Positions 28,234 to 36,726 of a DNA stretch of 64,000 nt are shown piece by piece. Each line of letters starts with the position of its first letter. Position 1 is the first letter of the stretch. The notes under the pieces are model-generated. The model did no database searches. It saw only the letters and a program-made list of their open reading frames with translations, and was not told the DNA's origin. Position numbers and translations under genes: made by a program. The DNA is from DASSQJ01 sp963726295 (GTDB lineage: Bacteria > Actinomycetota > Actinomycetes > Actinomycetales > Dermatophilaceae): the NCBI GenBank assembly GCA_963726295.1, contig CAVSBW010000002.1:558001-622000 (forward strand), given 5' to 3'.

Positions 28234-29616
28234 TCAGACGACTCCTTCCAGCCGCGCCCCGTCGGGGACGTCGCCGTCCGCGCCGGTGACCCGCACGTCC
28301 CCGACGCACACCACGCCCCCACCGAAGGTGACGTCGCCCTCGACCCGCAGGCTCGTGCAGTCGCGCATCGAGGGCACCCCTCGGGGGAAGCGCTTCTCGA
28401 AGCCGACGAGCATCTTGTAGGAGTCGCAGAGGTCGACGAAGGGCTCCGGGTGGTCGATGGTCGACTCGACGGCACCGTCGGGAGTGACGCGGTAGATGTC
28501 GCTGCGGACGAGGAGCAGCTCATTGGTCGTCTTCACCGGCCGGAAGCGCGACCGGTCGACCTCCACGGCCCTCGCCTCCTCGAACAGCTCGATCGCGGCA
28601 CCCATCGCCGACTCGACCTGCACCACCGGCGTGGACCCGGGGTCGGTGGGGTCCACGGTCTTCCGGTTCACGATGATCGGGAGCCCGAGCACACCGTCGC
28701 GCTCCTCCAGCTGCCGGTGGAGCGCGTCGACCTCGACCCACAGGTTGTTCGTGTGGAAGTAGGGGTGCCGCTCGACGTCCTGGAAGGCGTCCTCCTCCCC
28801 CGGCTCGACCATCGCGTTGTCGCGCAGGACCAGGCGGCCGTCGGACCGGCGGACCACCAGGTGGCCACCCTTGCGGTCGTTGGCCGTGCGCCGGCAGACC
28901 TCTGCGAGGTAGGTGACCCCGCGGGCGGCCATCCAGGCCGGGAGCGCGCCGTCGCAGGTGGCCCCGAGGTTGTCGGCGTTGGAGAGGAACAGGTACCGGT
29001 AGCCGAGCCCGCGCAGACGGGTCAACAGGCCCGTGCTCCAGAGGGCCACGTAGACGTCGCCGTGGCCGGGAGGGCACCACTCCAGCTCGGGGTCGGCAGG
29101 CCACGACACCGGCTCCAGGGTGTCGGCCCGCAGCTTGGGCTCCTTGCTCTGGACGAAGTCCAGCGGCAGCCCGTCGACCTCGATGCCGGGGTGGTTCGCG
29201 AGCAGGTCGAGCGACATCTCGCGGGTGCGGAACGAGTCCATGAGCAGCAGCGGGGTGTCGGTGTCGTACCGCGCCCGCAGTGAGAGAACCTGCTCGACGA
29301 TGACGTCGAGGAAGGTCCGGCCGTCGCGCACCTCGAGCGCGCTCTTGGGGCCCTGCACCCCCATGCTCGTGCCGAGGCCGCCGTTGAGCTTGAGGACGAC
29401 GGTGGCGGCGAGGGCGGCGCGGACCGCGTCCTCGTCGGGGAGGTCGTCGTCGAGCCGCGGCACGTCCGTGAGGGGCTGCACCGAGGCCTCGGGGATGGTG
29501 CCCGTGGCGTCCGCGCGCAGCTGTTCGTGGAAGTCGCTGAAGACCCGGATCGCGACCTCGGAGACACCCTCGGCCCGCATCGCGCTCGTCGCCGTGCGCA
29601 GGGCCTCGCTCGTCAT
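28234..29616 (-). CDS. galU: UTP-glucose-1-phosphate uridylyltransferase, UDPGP type
   Basis: A 460-residue enzyme that makes UDP-glucose from UTP and glucose-1-phosphate for cell-envelope glycans. It is the large, eukaryote-like UDPGP form: LKLNGGLGTSMGVQGPKS (nucleotide loop, about residues 75-92), YLFLSNADNLGATCD (metal-binding Asp), HPYFHTNNLWV and SAMGAAIELF. The ATG at 29616 was chosen over one at 29625, because TAGGGT lies 7 bases before 29616 and the start fits the leaderless pattern. moeA starts at the base next to its stop. Confidence 0.93.
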   Translation of the reverse strand: MTSEALRTATSAMRAEGVSEVAIRVFSDFHEQLRADATGTIPEASVQPLTDVPRLDDDLPDEDAVRAALAATVVLKLNGGLGTSMGVQGPKSALEVRDGRTFLDVIVEQVLSLRARYDTDTPLLLMDSFRTREMSLDLLANHPGIEVDGLPLDFVQSKEPKLRADTLEPVSWPADPELEWCPPGHGDVYVALWSTGLLTRLRGLGYRYLFLSNADNLGATCDGALPAWMAARGVTYLAEVCRRTANDRKGGHLVVRRSDGRLVLRDNAMVEPGEEDAFQDVERHPYFHTNNLWVEVDALHRQLEERDGVLGLPIIVNRKTVDPTDPGSTPVVQVESAMGAAIELFEEARAVEVDRSRFRPVKTTNELLLVRSDIYRVTPDGAVESTIDHPEPFVDLCDSYKMLVGFEKRFPRGVPSMRDCTSLRVEGDVTFGGGVVCVGDVRVTGADGDVPDGARLEGVV

Positions 29617-29623
29617 GGCGCCC

Positions 29624-29633
29624 ACCCTACGAT
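29624..29633. promoter_or_regulatory. overlapping divergent -10 elements of galU and the cyclo-ligase gene
   Basis: The ten bases ACCCTACGAT hold TACGAT on the plus strand (29628-29633, 6 bases before the ATG at 29640) and TAGGGT on the minus strand (29624-29629, 7 bases before the ATG at 29616). The starts are only 23 bases apart, so the two promoters must compete for one polymerase. Confidence 0.55.
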
Positions 29634-29639
29634 GCGGGC

Positions 29640-30212
29640 ATGACCCGAAACCGCGTCAAGGTCGAGCGCCGCCGCGAGCTGCGGGCGGCGCGGCGCGAGC
29701 GCGTCGGCAGCCGCGACCCGGTCGCCGACGCCGAGGGTCTCGCGCGGGCCGTCCTCGACCTGGTGGACGAGGAGGGCCTGGGGCCCGGCGCGGTGGTCCT
29801 CTCCTATGCCTCGGTGCCGGGCGAGCCCCCCACGGGCCGGATGAACGCGGCGCTCGCGGAGCGCGGGGTGCGCGTGCTCCTTCCGATCACCGAGCCCGAC
29901 CTCGACCTCGACTGGCACGAGGCCGCCGACCCCCTCTCGACCCCCTTGGGCCGCGACGCCCCATCGGCCGCCGACCTCGTGCTCGCGCCCGGGCTGTCGG
30001 TGGATCGCACCGGCACCCGGATGGGGCAGGGCGGCGGGTGCTACGACCGCGCCCTTCCCCGGCGGCGGGCCGGGGTGCGGGTGGTCGCCGTGCTGCATCC
30101 CGGCGAGCTGCTCGGACCCGACGAGCGGCCGCTCCCCCGCGACCCCCACGACCAGCCGGTCGACGGCGTGGTCACCGCCGACGGGGTGCACTGGCTCTCA
30201 CCCGCCGGGTGA
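29640..30212 (+). CDS. 5-formyltetrahydrofolate cyclo-ligase
   Basis: A 190-residue ATP-dependent enzyme that turns 5-formyl-THF into 5,10-methenyl-THF in folate one-carbon metabolism. Markers are KVERRRELRAARRERVG at the N terminus, VVLSYASVPGEPPTGRM, LLPITEPDLDLDWHE and GLSVDRTGTRMGQGGGCYDRALP, the ATP/folate loop. The loop normally reads GGGYYDR, and one tyrosine is replaced by cysteine here. TACGAT lies 6 bases before the ATG. Confidence 0.93.
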   Translation: MTRNRVKVERRRELRAARRERVGSRDPVADAEGLARAVLDLVDEEGLGPGAVVLSYASVPGEPPTGRMNAALAERGVRVLLPITEPDLDLDWHEAADPLSTPLGRDAPSAADLVLAPGLSVDRTGTRMGQGGGCYDRALPRRRAGVRVVAVLHPGELLGPDERPLPRDPHDQPVDGVVTADGVHWLSPAG

Positions 30213-30281
30213 CCGGGGCCGCCCGGCGGCCCACGTCGCCCGGGCCCGGAGACCGGCCGGGCGCATCGGCTCAAGGATCGG

Positions 30282-32963
30282 TCAGCCCACACCCTCGGGT
30301 CGCAGGGTCATCTCATCGGGGTCGGTGGCCCGTACCGCCTCCTCGGTGAACGGCCACGGGCGCTGGATCCCCGCCACCCAGTCCTCCACCTGGTCGGCGT
30401 AGTGCTGGTCGGTCGGGTGACCGCTGACCCCGGTCTGGTTGATCCACGTCGAGGCGTCGAGGTCGGAGAGGTCGACGACCATGCGCATCGACGGTCCCGC
30501 CGTCACCTCGTAGCCCTCGCCGGCATCCCAGCCGTTGGCGTTGACGATCGCCGACCCACCCGGCATGTCGTACGGACCCTGGTTGAACAGCCAGCGCACC
30601 GCGTCGGGCACGTCCTCGCCGCCGAGCACCTTGTGGTTGAGGGTCAGCCGGTGCAGCTTTCCCCAGTCCCACTTCGAGGGGTCCTTGCCGAGCTCACGGG
30701 TCAGCTCGAGGCGGGCCTGCGCGAGCGCCTGGCGGAGCACCTCGTCCTTGCCCTCGGTGACGTTCGGGGTGAGCGCGTTGTCCCACCACTCGCTCTCGGG
30801 GTCGGCGAGCAGGTTCTGCGTGGCGGCGCGCCAGCGGGCGCCACCGTCGGCGGTCATGTCGCCCGGCAGCTCGTCGTCGAACAACAGCTCGCAGAGGTTG
30901 CGCCACACGGCGTTGAAGTACGCCGCGGCCGCGGCGGAGTCGGAGTCGTCTGCCGGGGTGGTGCGGTCCCAGTCGCGCAGGAGCTCGCGGGCCTCCTCGG
31001 TGAACTTCAGCAGGTCCTGCCGGTCCGGCTCGGTGTCGCGGGCCGACAGCGGCACTCCGAGCAGCGCGGGGACGAGGGCGTCGGCGAACAGGTCCTTGTC
31101 GTCCATCTGGATGTCGGCCATGTCCTGCGGTGTGACCTTGTCGAGCTCACCGAGCCGCTGCATGATGCGCGTCGAGCGCCACCCCGCCGCCCACTCGGTG
31201 GTGAGGAACGGCGACCGGCCGGCGGTGACGGCCTGGTTGGCGGTGACGATCTCGCCGTCCGCGGGGTCGAGCGTCCACGGCAGGTCCTCGAAGGCCACGA
31301 ACCCCTTCCAGTCGTAGTCGGAGTCCCACCCCGGGGCCGGCCAGTAGCCCGGGGGGGTGCGCGGCAGGGCCGGCTGGCGCACGGGCACCTGCCCCGGTGA
31401 CTGGTAGCCGATGTGTCCTTCTGTGTCGGCGTACACGAGGTTCTGCGCGGGGACGGCGAACGACCTCGCGGCCTGCCGGAACTGGTCGAAGTCGGTCGCG
31501 AGGTTGAAGCCGAGGATGGCGTCGGCGGTGCGTCCGGGCAGGAGGCCGGTCCACGCGAGGGAGACCGCGTACCGCGCGGACTCGTCGCCCTTCTGCCGGG
31601 TCGGGGCGCGTGCCCCCGCGTCCTCGAGGTCGGCGATGACGTCGGAGAGCACCGGTCCGTGCAGGGTGCTGCGGACGGTGATCTCCTGGTCGGCCGCGCC
31701 GGCGACCTTGATCGTCTCGGTGCGGCTCTCGATCGGGAGCCAGTCGCCGTCGCGCTGGTAGGTGTCCCCGATGATCCGCTCGAGGTAGAAGTCGGAGACG
31801 TCGGGGTTGAGGTTGGTGAAGCCCCACGCGATGTGGTCGTTGTGGCCGATGACGACGCCCGGCACCCCCGCGAACGAGAAGCCGGAGACGTCGAGCGGGC
31901 AGTCGCTGCTCACCTGTCGGCAGCTCAGGCTGTTCTGGATCCAGATGCCGGGCTGGCTCACCGCGAGATGCGGGTCGTTGGCGAGCAGCGGCTTGCCGGT
32001 GCTCGTGTGCGACCCGGCGACGACCCACGAGTTGGAGCCGATGCCCTCCCCGCGCCCCACCAGCTGGGGCACGGCGTCGAGGGCCGCCTGGACCGCGGCG
32101 TAGGCGGCCCGGGCGCCGGCGGTCGTGGTCTCCTCCTCGACCACTGCGCGCGAGGTGGCCGGGCCGGCGGCTGCGCTCGCGGTGGTGGCGGTTGCGGCGC
32201 TGTCGGCCCTGGTGAGGGCCGGGGGCACCGCGGAGGGCGCCGAGCCCTCCAAGGTCCACTCGTCCTCCGACAGGATCGGTGGGTGCGCGTTGCTGTCGTA
32301 CCGCGGATAGATCTCGGCGATCTGCTTGTCGCTCACCCGTCCCGACAGCCGCGCCCTCGCCAGCTCGTCGCTGTAGTCGCCTCGCAGGTCCCACGCCATC
32401 GCCTTGAGCCAGGCAAGGCTGTCGACCGGAGTCCACTCCTCGATGTCGCCGAGCGGTAGCTGAAGGCCGAGCACGGTGTACTCGAGGGCCACGTCGCCGG
32501 GGCTGCGACCGCGCAGGTAGGTGTTCACCCCGTCGGCGTAGGCCTGCAGCACCTGGCGGGTCTGGGGGGCGAGAGTCGGCAGCTCCTGCTCTGCGATGCC
32601 GCGCCAGTTCATCGTCCGGATGACCTTGTCGGTCTCGACCCCGGCGGAGCCCACCAGCTCGGAGAGCCGCCCGGCGGTGATGTGGCGCCTCAGGTCCATC
32701 TCGAAGAAGCGCTCCTGCGCGTGCACGTAGCCCTGGGCGCGGGCGAGGTCGGTGATGCTGTCGCCGTAGATGTGCGGGACGCCGCTGCCGTCGCGCAGCA
32801 CGGTGACGTCGGCGGAGAGTCCGGGGAGGGCCGACTCGCCCCTGGTGGTGGGCAGTGAGGCCCGGACACCGTTCCACGCGACCACCGCGAGCACGAGTGC
32901 GGCCACGACGACGGCGGCGACGACGCCCAACAGGACACGGCGGGCGACGACGGCTCGACTCAC
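30282..32963 (-). CDS. penicillin acylase family protein (Ntn hydrolase)
   Basis: An 893-residue exported precursor. The N-terminal signal anchor (RRVLLGVVAAVVVAALVLAVVAW) is followed by the alpha chain (GVPHIYGDSITDLARAQGYVHAQERFFEMDL), then a spacer and the autoproteolytic site GEGIGSNSWVV near residue 309, where Ser becomes the N-terminal nucleophile of the beta chain. Later family motifs are LANDPHLAVSQPGIW, DHIAWGFTN, NTLDPADG-type VTANQAV and GGSAIVNANGW. Members hydrolyse beta-lactam side chains or acyl-homoserine lactones; the substrate here is unknown. TAGTCT lies 6 bases before the GTG start. Confidence 0.93.
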   Translation of the reverse strand: MSRAVVARRVLLGVVAAVVVAALVLAVVAWNGVRASLPTTRGESALPGLSADVTVLRDGSGVPHIYGDSITDLARAQGYVHAQERFFEMDLRRHITAGRLSELVGSAGVETDKVIRTMNWRGIAEQELPTLAPQTRQVLQAYADGVNTYLRGRSPGDVALEYTVLGLQLPLGDIEEWTPVDSLAWLKAMAWDLRGDYSDELARARLSGRVSDKQIAEIYPRYDSNAHPPILSEDEWTLEGSAPSAVPPALTRADSAATATTASAAAGPATSRAVVEEETTTAGARAAYAAVQAALDAVPQLVGRGEGIGSNSWVVAGSHTSTGKPLLANDPHLAVSQPGIWIQNSLSCRQVSSDCPLDVSGFSFAGVPGVVIGHNDHIAWGFTNLNPDVSDFYLERIIGDTYQRDGDWLPIESRTETIKVAGAADQEITVRSTLHGPVLSDVIADLEDAGARAPTRQKGDESARYAVSLAWTGLLPGRTADAILGFNLATDFDQFRQAARSFAVPAQNLVYADTEGHIGYQSPGQVPVRQPALPRTPPGYWPAPGWDSDYDWKGFVAFEDLPWTLDPADGEIVTANQAVTAGRSPFLTTEWAAGWRSTRIMQRLGELDKVTPQDMADIQMDDKDLFADALVPALLGVPLSARDTEPDRQDLLKFTEEARELLRDWDRTTPADDSDSAAAAAYFNAVWRNLCELLFDDELPGDMTADGGARWRAATQNLLADPESEWWDNALTPNVTEGKDEVLRQALAQARLELTRELGKDPSKWDWGKLHRLTLNHKVLGGEDVPDAVRWLFNQGPYDMPGGSAIVNANGWDAGEGYEVTAGPSMRMVVDLSDLDASTWINQTGVSGHPTDQHYADQVEDWVAGIQRPWPFTEEAVRATDPDEMTLRPEGVG

Positions 32964-33000
32964 CCTGCGAGACTATGGCACCACCGCCGACGACACGAGG

Positions 33001-34551
33001 ATGGTGCCCGTGCTGCGCAGCTGGTCGCTCCCTGCGAGCACGCCTGCGCCCGAGGGGTACAGCCTCGACGACCTCGCGGTGGCGCTGCTCATCGGGAGCG
33101 CCGTGCTCGTCGTCGCCGTGGCGGCGGTGCGGCTCTCGAACCGCTCGGGCCTGCCGTCGCTCCTCATCTACCTCGCTATCGGGCTGGCTCTGGGCGAGTC
33201 CGGCCTGGGCATCGACTACGACTCCGAGCAGCTGACGCAGGTGCTGGGGTACTCAGCCCTCGTGCTCATCCTGGTCGAGGGCGGGGTGACGACCCACTGG
33301 CCGGAGATCCGCCGGTCGGTGGCGCCGGCAGCGGTGCTGTCGACCGTGGGCGTGGGGGTCAGCGTCGTCGTGGTGGCCGTGGTCGCGCGGGGCGTGCTCG
33401 GCTGGTCCTGGGAGGTGGCGCTGCTCGTCGGGGCAGTGCTCGCGTCGACGGACGCCGCCGCGGTGTTCTCGGTGCTCCGGCGGGTGCCGCTGCCCCGGCG
33501 GGTCACCGGGATGCTGGAGGCCGAGTCGGGGTTCAACGACGCGCCGGTGGTGCTGCTCGTCACCGCTCTGTCGGCCAACCTGGCCCCGGAAGGCCACCCC
33601 GATCCGTGGTGGCAGCTGGTGCTGGTGGCCGTCGGTGAGCTCGCCGGGGGCGCGGCCGTCGGGCTCACGGTGGGGTGGGTCGGCAGTCGGGTGATGAGGC
33701 TGGTGGCCACGACGTCGTCTGCCCTGTTCGCCATCGGCGTGCTCGCGGTCGCCGTGCTGGCCTATGGCGCCGCCGACGTCGTGCACACCTCGGGCTTCAT
33801 CGCCTGCTACCTCGCCGCCCTCGTGCTCGGCAACCAGCAGCTGCCGCACCGTCCGTCGGTGGTCGGCTTCGCCTCCGCGATGGGCTGGCTGGCCCAGATC
33901 GGGCTGTTCGTCCTCCTCGGGCTGCTCGCCTCGCCGAGCGGGTTCGCCGACCAGCTGGTGCCCGCTCTGGTCGTCGGGGTGGCGCTGCTGCTCCTCGCGC
34001 GGCCACTCTCCGTGATCGTCTCGTGCACGCCGTTCCGGCTGCCGTGGCGCACGCAGGCCTTCCTCTCGTGGGCGGGGCTGCGCGGCGCGGTCCCCGTCGT
34101 GCTCGCCACGGTGCCGGTGACGGCGGGCGCGGCCGGCACGACATGGATGTTCGAGCTGGTCTTCGTCCTCGTCGTCATCTTCACCCTCGTCCAGGCTCCG
34201 ACGCTGCCGTGGGTGGCCAGGAAGCTCGGGCTCGACGCGTCGCACCACCGCGTCCCGCTCACGGTCGAGGCGACGCCGCTGGAGGACCTCGGTGCCGAGC
34301 TCTTGGAGATCGACGTGGGGACGGAGTCGCGCATCGGTGGGGTGCGCGTCTTCGAGCTGCGGCTGCCACCCGGCGCGAACGTGGCGCTCGTGGTGCGTGA
34401 GGGCCGCTCGTTCGTGCCGCGGTGGCAGGACGCGCTGCGGCACGGTGACCAGCTGCTCGTGGTCGCCCCGGCCGCGGTGCGCGAGCGGGTGGAGAAGCGG
34501 CTGTACCAGGTGAGCCGGGGTGGCCGGCTCGCCGACTGGAAGGACACCTGA
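33001..34551 (+). CDS. potassium/proton antiporter, CPA1 type with TrkA-C domain
   Basis: A 516-residue membrane antiporter. It has about twelve helices in the CPA1 pattern: NRSGLPSLLIYLAIGLALGE early, ILVEGGVTTHW, GAVLASTDAAAVFSVLRR (the ion-binding Asp region), EAESGFNDAPVVLL (the conserved ND pair) and FLSWAGLRGAVPVVLATVP. The cytoplasmic end has a TrkA-C/RCK-C-like domain (about residues 430-510) likely to sense nucleotides. The ATG at 33001 is my choice; no strong ribosome binding site is seen and GTG at 33004 is possible. It diverges from the penicillin acylase gene. Confidence 0.88.
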   Translation: MVPVLRSWSLPASTPAPEGYSLDDLAVALLIGSAVLVVAVAAVRLSNRSGLPSLLIYLAIGLALGESGLGIDYDSEQLTQVLGYSALVLILVEGGVTTHWPEIRRSVAPAAVLSTVGVGVSVVVVAVVARGVLGWSWEVALLVGAVLASTDAAAVFSVLRRVPLPRRVTGMLEAESGFNDAPVVLLVTALSANLAPEGHPDPWWQLVLVAVGELAGGAAVGLTVGWVGSRVMRLVATTSSALFAIGVLAVAVLAYGAADVVHTSGFIACYLAALVLGNQQLPHRPSVVGFASAMGWLAQIGLFVLLGLLASPSGFADQLVPALVVGVALLLLARPLSVIVSCTPFRLPWRTQAFLSWAGLRGAVPVVLATVPVTAGAAGTTWMFELVFVLVVIFTLVQAPTLPWVARKLGLDASHHRVPLTVEATPLEDLGAELLEIDVGTESRIGGVRVFELRLPPGANVALVVREGRSFVPRWQDALRHGDQLLVVAPAAVRERVEKRLYQVSRGGRLADWKDT

Positions 34552-34572
34552 CCCGTGCGACCCGCCGCCCGG

Positions 34573-34610
34573 CGCGCGGCACCGCGCCCCGGCCGACGCG
34601 GTGCCGCGCG
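34573..34610 (+). terminator. hairpin terminator after the antiporter gene
   Basis: Perfect 14-base arms, CGCGCGGCACCGCG at 34573-34586 and CGCGGTGCCGCGCG at 34597-34610, with a 10-base loop, beginning 22 bases after the stop. There is no U tract, as is common in GC-rich actinobacteria. Confidence 0.6.
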
Positions 34611-34641
34611 TGACGGAGCCCGGCGCCACCCGGGGCGAACC

Positions 34642-34676
34642 CTGAGCGACCCCGAGCGGGATCAGGGTCGCCTCAG
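34642..34676. promoter_or_regulatory. inverted repeat before the ABC transporter genes
   Basis: CTGAGCGACCC at 34642-34652 pairs with GGGTCGCCTCAG at 34665-34676, apart from one bulged base; ACCCTGA and TCAGGGT form a second overlapping pair. It lies 50 bases before the ATP-binding protein start, so it may be an operator. The regulator is unknown. Confidence 0.4.
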
Positions 34677-34725
34677 GTCGGGCCCCCATGGCGGCGGTGA
34701 CGGTCCCGACGGCACGGTGGTGGTC

Positions 34726-35625
34726 ATGATCACGGTAGACAGACTGACGAAGCGCTACGGCGACTTCACCGCACTGGAGGAGGTGTCCTTCACGGCTGAG
34801 CCGGGCCGGGTCACCGGCTTCCTCGGGCCGAACGGCGCCGGCAAGACGACCGCGATGCGCGTCATCGGGGGCCTGACCCCCGCGACGTCCGGCAGCGCGA
34901 CCGTCCTCGGCAGCGGGTACGACCGCCTGCCCAACCCGGGCCGCCACGTCGGCCTGCTGCTCGACGCCTCCGCGCAGCACGCAGGACGCACCGGCCTCGA
35001 GGTGCTGACCCTCGGAGCCATGCTGATGGGCGTCGACCGGCGCCGAGTTGCCGACATGGTCGAACTCGTCGGCCTCAGCGAGACGGAGGCGCGGCGGCGG
35101 GTGCGCCACTACTCCCTCGGGATGCGCCAGCGGCTCGGCATCGCGCACGCGCTGCTGGGGGACCCCGAGGTGCTCGTGCTCGACGAGCCCGCCAACGGCC
35201 TCGACCCGGCCGGTATCCGCTGGATGCGCGACCTGCTGCGGGGGTTCGCCGACCGCGGGGGCACCGTGCTGCTCAGCTCGCACCTGTTGAACGAGATCGA
35301 GCGCGTGGCCGACGAGATCATCGTCATCGGCCAGGGCCGGATCGTCGCCCGCGGCACCACCGGCGAACTGCTGGCCGACGCCGGCACGCTCGTGCGCTCC
35401 GCCGACGACGTCGCGCTGCGGGCGGTCCTCGCGCACCGCGGCGGCGAGGCCGAGCCTCTGTCGACCGGCGGGCTGCGCGTCCCGCTCGACCCGGCAGAGG
35501 TGGGCCGTGCCGCCCTCGACGCAGGCATCGCCCTGACCGAGCTGCGTGCCGGCGACGGCCGCGGCCTCGAGGAGATGTTCCTCGATCTCACCGCCGAGTC
35601 CGCCCGAGAGGAGGTGGCGGCATGA
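34726..35625 (+). CDS. ABC transporter ATP-binding protein
   Basis: A 299-residue ATPase of the drug- or bacitracin-export type (CcmA/DrrA-like). Walker A is GPNGAGKTT (about residues 40-48), the Q-loop region follows, YSLGMRQRLGIAHALLGDP is the signature, VLVLDEPANGLDP is Walker B, and SSHLLNEIE supplies the switch histidine. A C-terminal extension of about 80 residues ends in LEEMFLDLT, typical of this group. The ATG at 34726 reads MITVDRLTKRYGDF. The stop overlaps the permease start by 4 bases. Confidence 0.93.
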   Translation: MITVDRLTKRYGDFTALEEVSFTAEPGRVTGFLGPNGAGKTTAMRVIGGLTPATSGSATVLGSGYDRLPNPGRHVGLLLDASAQHAGRTGLEVLTLGAMLMGVDRRRVADMVELVGLSETEARRRVRHYSLGMRQRLGIAHALLGDPEVLVLDEPANGLDPAGIRWMRDLLRGFADRGGTVLLSSHLLNEIERVADEIIVIGQGRIVARGTTGELLADAGTLVRSADDVALRAVLAHRGGEAEPLSTGGLRVPLDPAEVGRAALDAGIALTELRAGDGRGLEEMFLDLTAESAREEVAA

Positions 35626-36449
35626 CCTCCACGGCCACCACCGAGACCACGACCACCCGTGCCACCACGGCGGCGAGCCGGCTGCCCGCGCCCATCCCCG
35701 GACCGCGGCCGACGACCGGCGTGCCTTTCCACCGCCTGCTACGGGTCGAGCTGCGCAAGATGCTCGACACGCGGGCCGGGCGGTGGCTGCTGATCGCCAT
35801 CGGCGTGGTCATCGCCGGCGCCCTCGTCATCATGTTCGTCGTCGACGGCGGCGAGCACCCGTACGGCGACTACCTCCAGGCGACGATGATGCCGATGGCG
35901 ATCCTGCTGCCGGTGGTCGGCATCCTCGCCGTGACATCGGAGTGGTCGCAGCGGACTGCCCTGGTCACCTTCACCCTCGAGGCCCGGCGGCTGCGGGTCG
36001 CCTGGGCCAAGGTGTTCGCGGCCCTGCTCGTCGGTGTCGCCGCCGTGGCCCTGTCGCTGGCGCTCGGCACCGCGGCGCACGCGGCCGCCATCGCCGTCCG
36101 CGGCATCGAGGGCGACTGGACGATGTCCGGGCTCGCGCTCACCGGGGCGGCGGGGTACGTGCTGCTCGGGGTGGCGCAGGGCCTGGGCTTCGGGATGCTG
36201 CTGCGCAACACCCCGGCCGCGATCGTCCTCTACTACGTGCTGCCGACCGCGTGGTCGATCCTCGGCTCGATGGTGTCGTGGGTCGAGGACGCCGCCCGGT
36301 GGCTCGACCTCAATCGCACCATGGAGCCGCTCTTCAGCGGAGCCCTCACCGGCGAGCAGTGGGCGCAGCTCGGGACCTCCGTCACCGTGTGGGTGCTGCT
36401 CCCACTCGCCCTCGGGATGTGGCGGATCACGCGGGCCGAGGTCAAGTAG
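35622..36449 (+). CDS. ABC transporter permease
   Basis: A 275-residue membrane subunit partnered with the preceding ATPase through an ATGA overlap. A Thr-rich N-terminal tail of about 25 residues is followed by FHRLLRVELRKMLDTRAGRWLL, the usual start of ABC-2 type permeases, and six hydrophobic segments. ILAVTSEWSQRTALVTFTLE is typical of antibiotic-efflux permeases. The substrate cannot be told from sequence. Confidence 0.88.
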   Translation: MTSTATTETTTTRATTAASRLPAPIPGPRPTTGVPFHRLLRVELRKMLDTRAGRWLLIAIGVVIAGALVIMFVVDGGEHPYGDYLQATMMPMAILLPVVGILAVTSEWSQRTALVTFTLEARRLRVAWAKVFAALLVGVAAVALSLALGTAAHAAAIAVRGIEGDWTMSGLALTGAAGYVLLGVAQGLGFGMLLRNTPAAIVLYYVLPTAWSILGSMVSWVEDAARWLDLNRTMEPLFSGALTGEQWAQLGTSVTVWVLLPLALGMWRITRAEVK

Positions 36450-36532
36450 CCCCTCCTGCGACCGCGCCTCCCGCTCCCCGCCCGCTCCGCCCCCTCCCCC
36501 CTCCCCCTCCCCGCTCCGCTCCCCCTCCCAGA

Positions 36533-36576
36533 ACGTGGGTGAAGATCGTCGCCTATCCGACGATCTTCACCCACGT
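36533..36576 (+). terminator. perfect 19-base-arm hairpin after the ABC genes
   Basis: Arms at 36533-36551 and 36558-36576 are exact inverted copies with a 6-base loop (CCTATC). There is no T tract. About 75 bases of C-rich, G-poor RNA (from 36452) precede it, which resembles a Rho-utilisation tract. It could also be a dispersed palindromic element. Confidence 0.6.
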
Positions 36577-36726
36577 CCGCGCGTGGGGACGGGGCACGAC
36601 CGGGCTCGGTGGGCGTGGTCGGGACGGTCGGCCGGCTCGCCTAGAATCGGAGGCCGATGCCGTCACCGTTCGAGCGGTGCCTCGCCGGGCGCCCGGGTGA
36701 CGGCCCGCCTGCGCCAGGAGGACACC

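Noticed and set aside
26038..29283. Very long open frame on the plus strand opposite moeA and galU
   Set aside because: It is antisense to well-conserved enzymes and its product is Arg/Gly/His-rich with no domains; GC-rich DNA leaves such shadows open.
33253..35436. 727-codon open frame antisense to the antiporter and ABC genes
   Set aside because: Both opposite genes have clear family motifs; the antisense reading is composition-driven.
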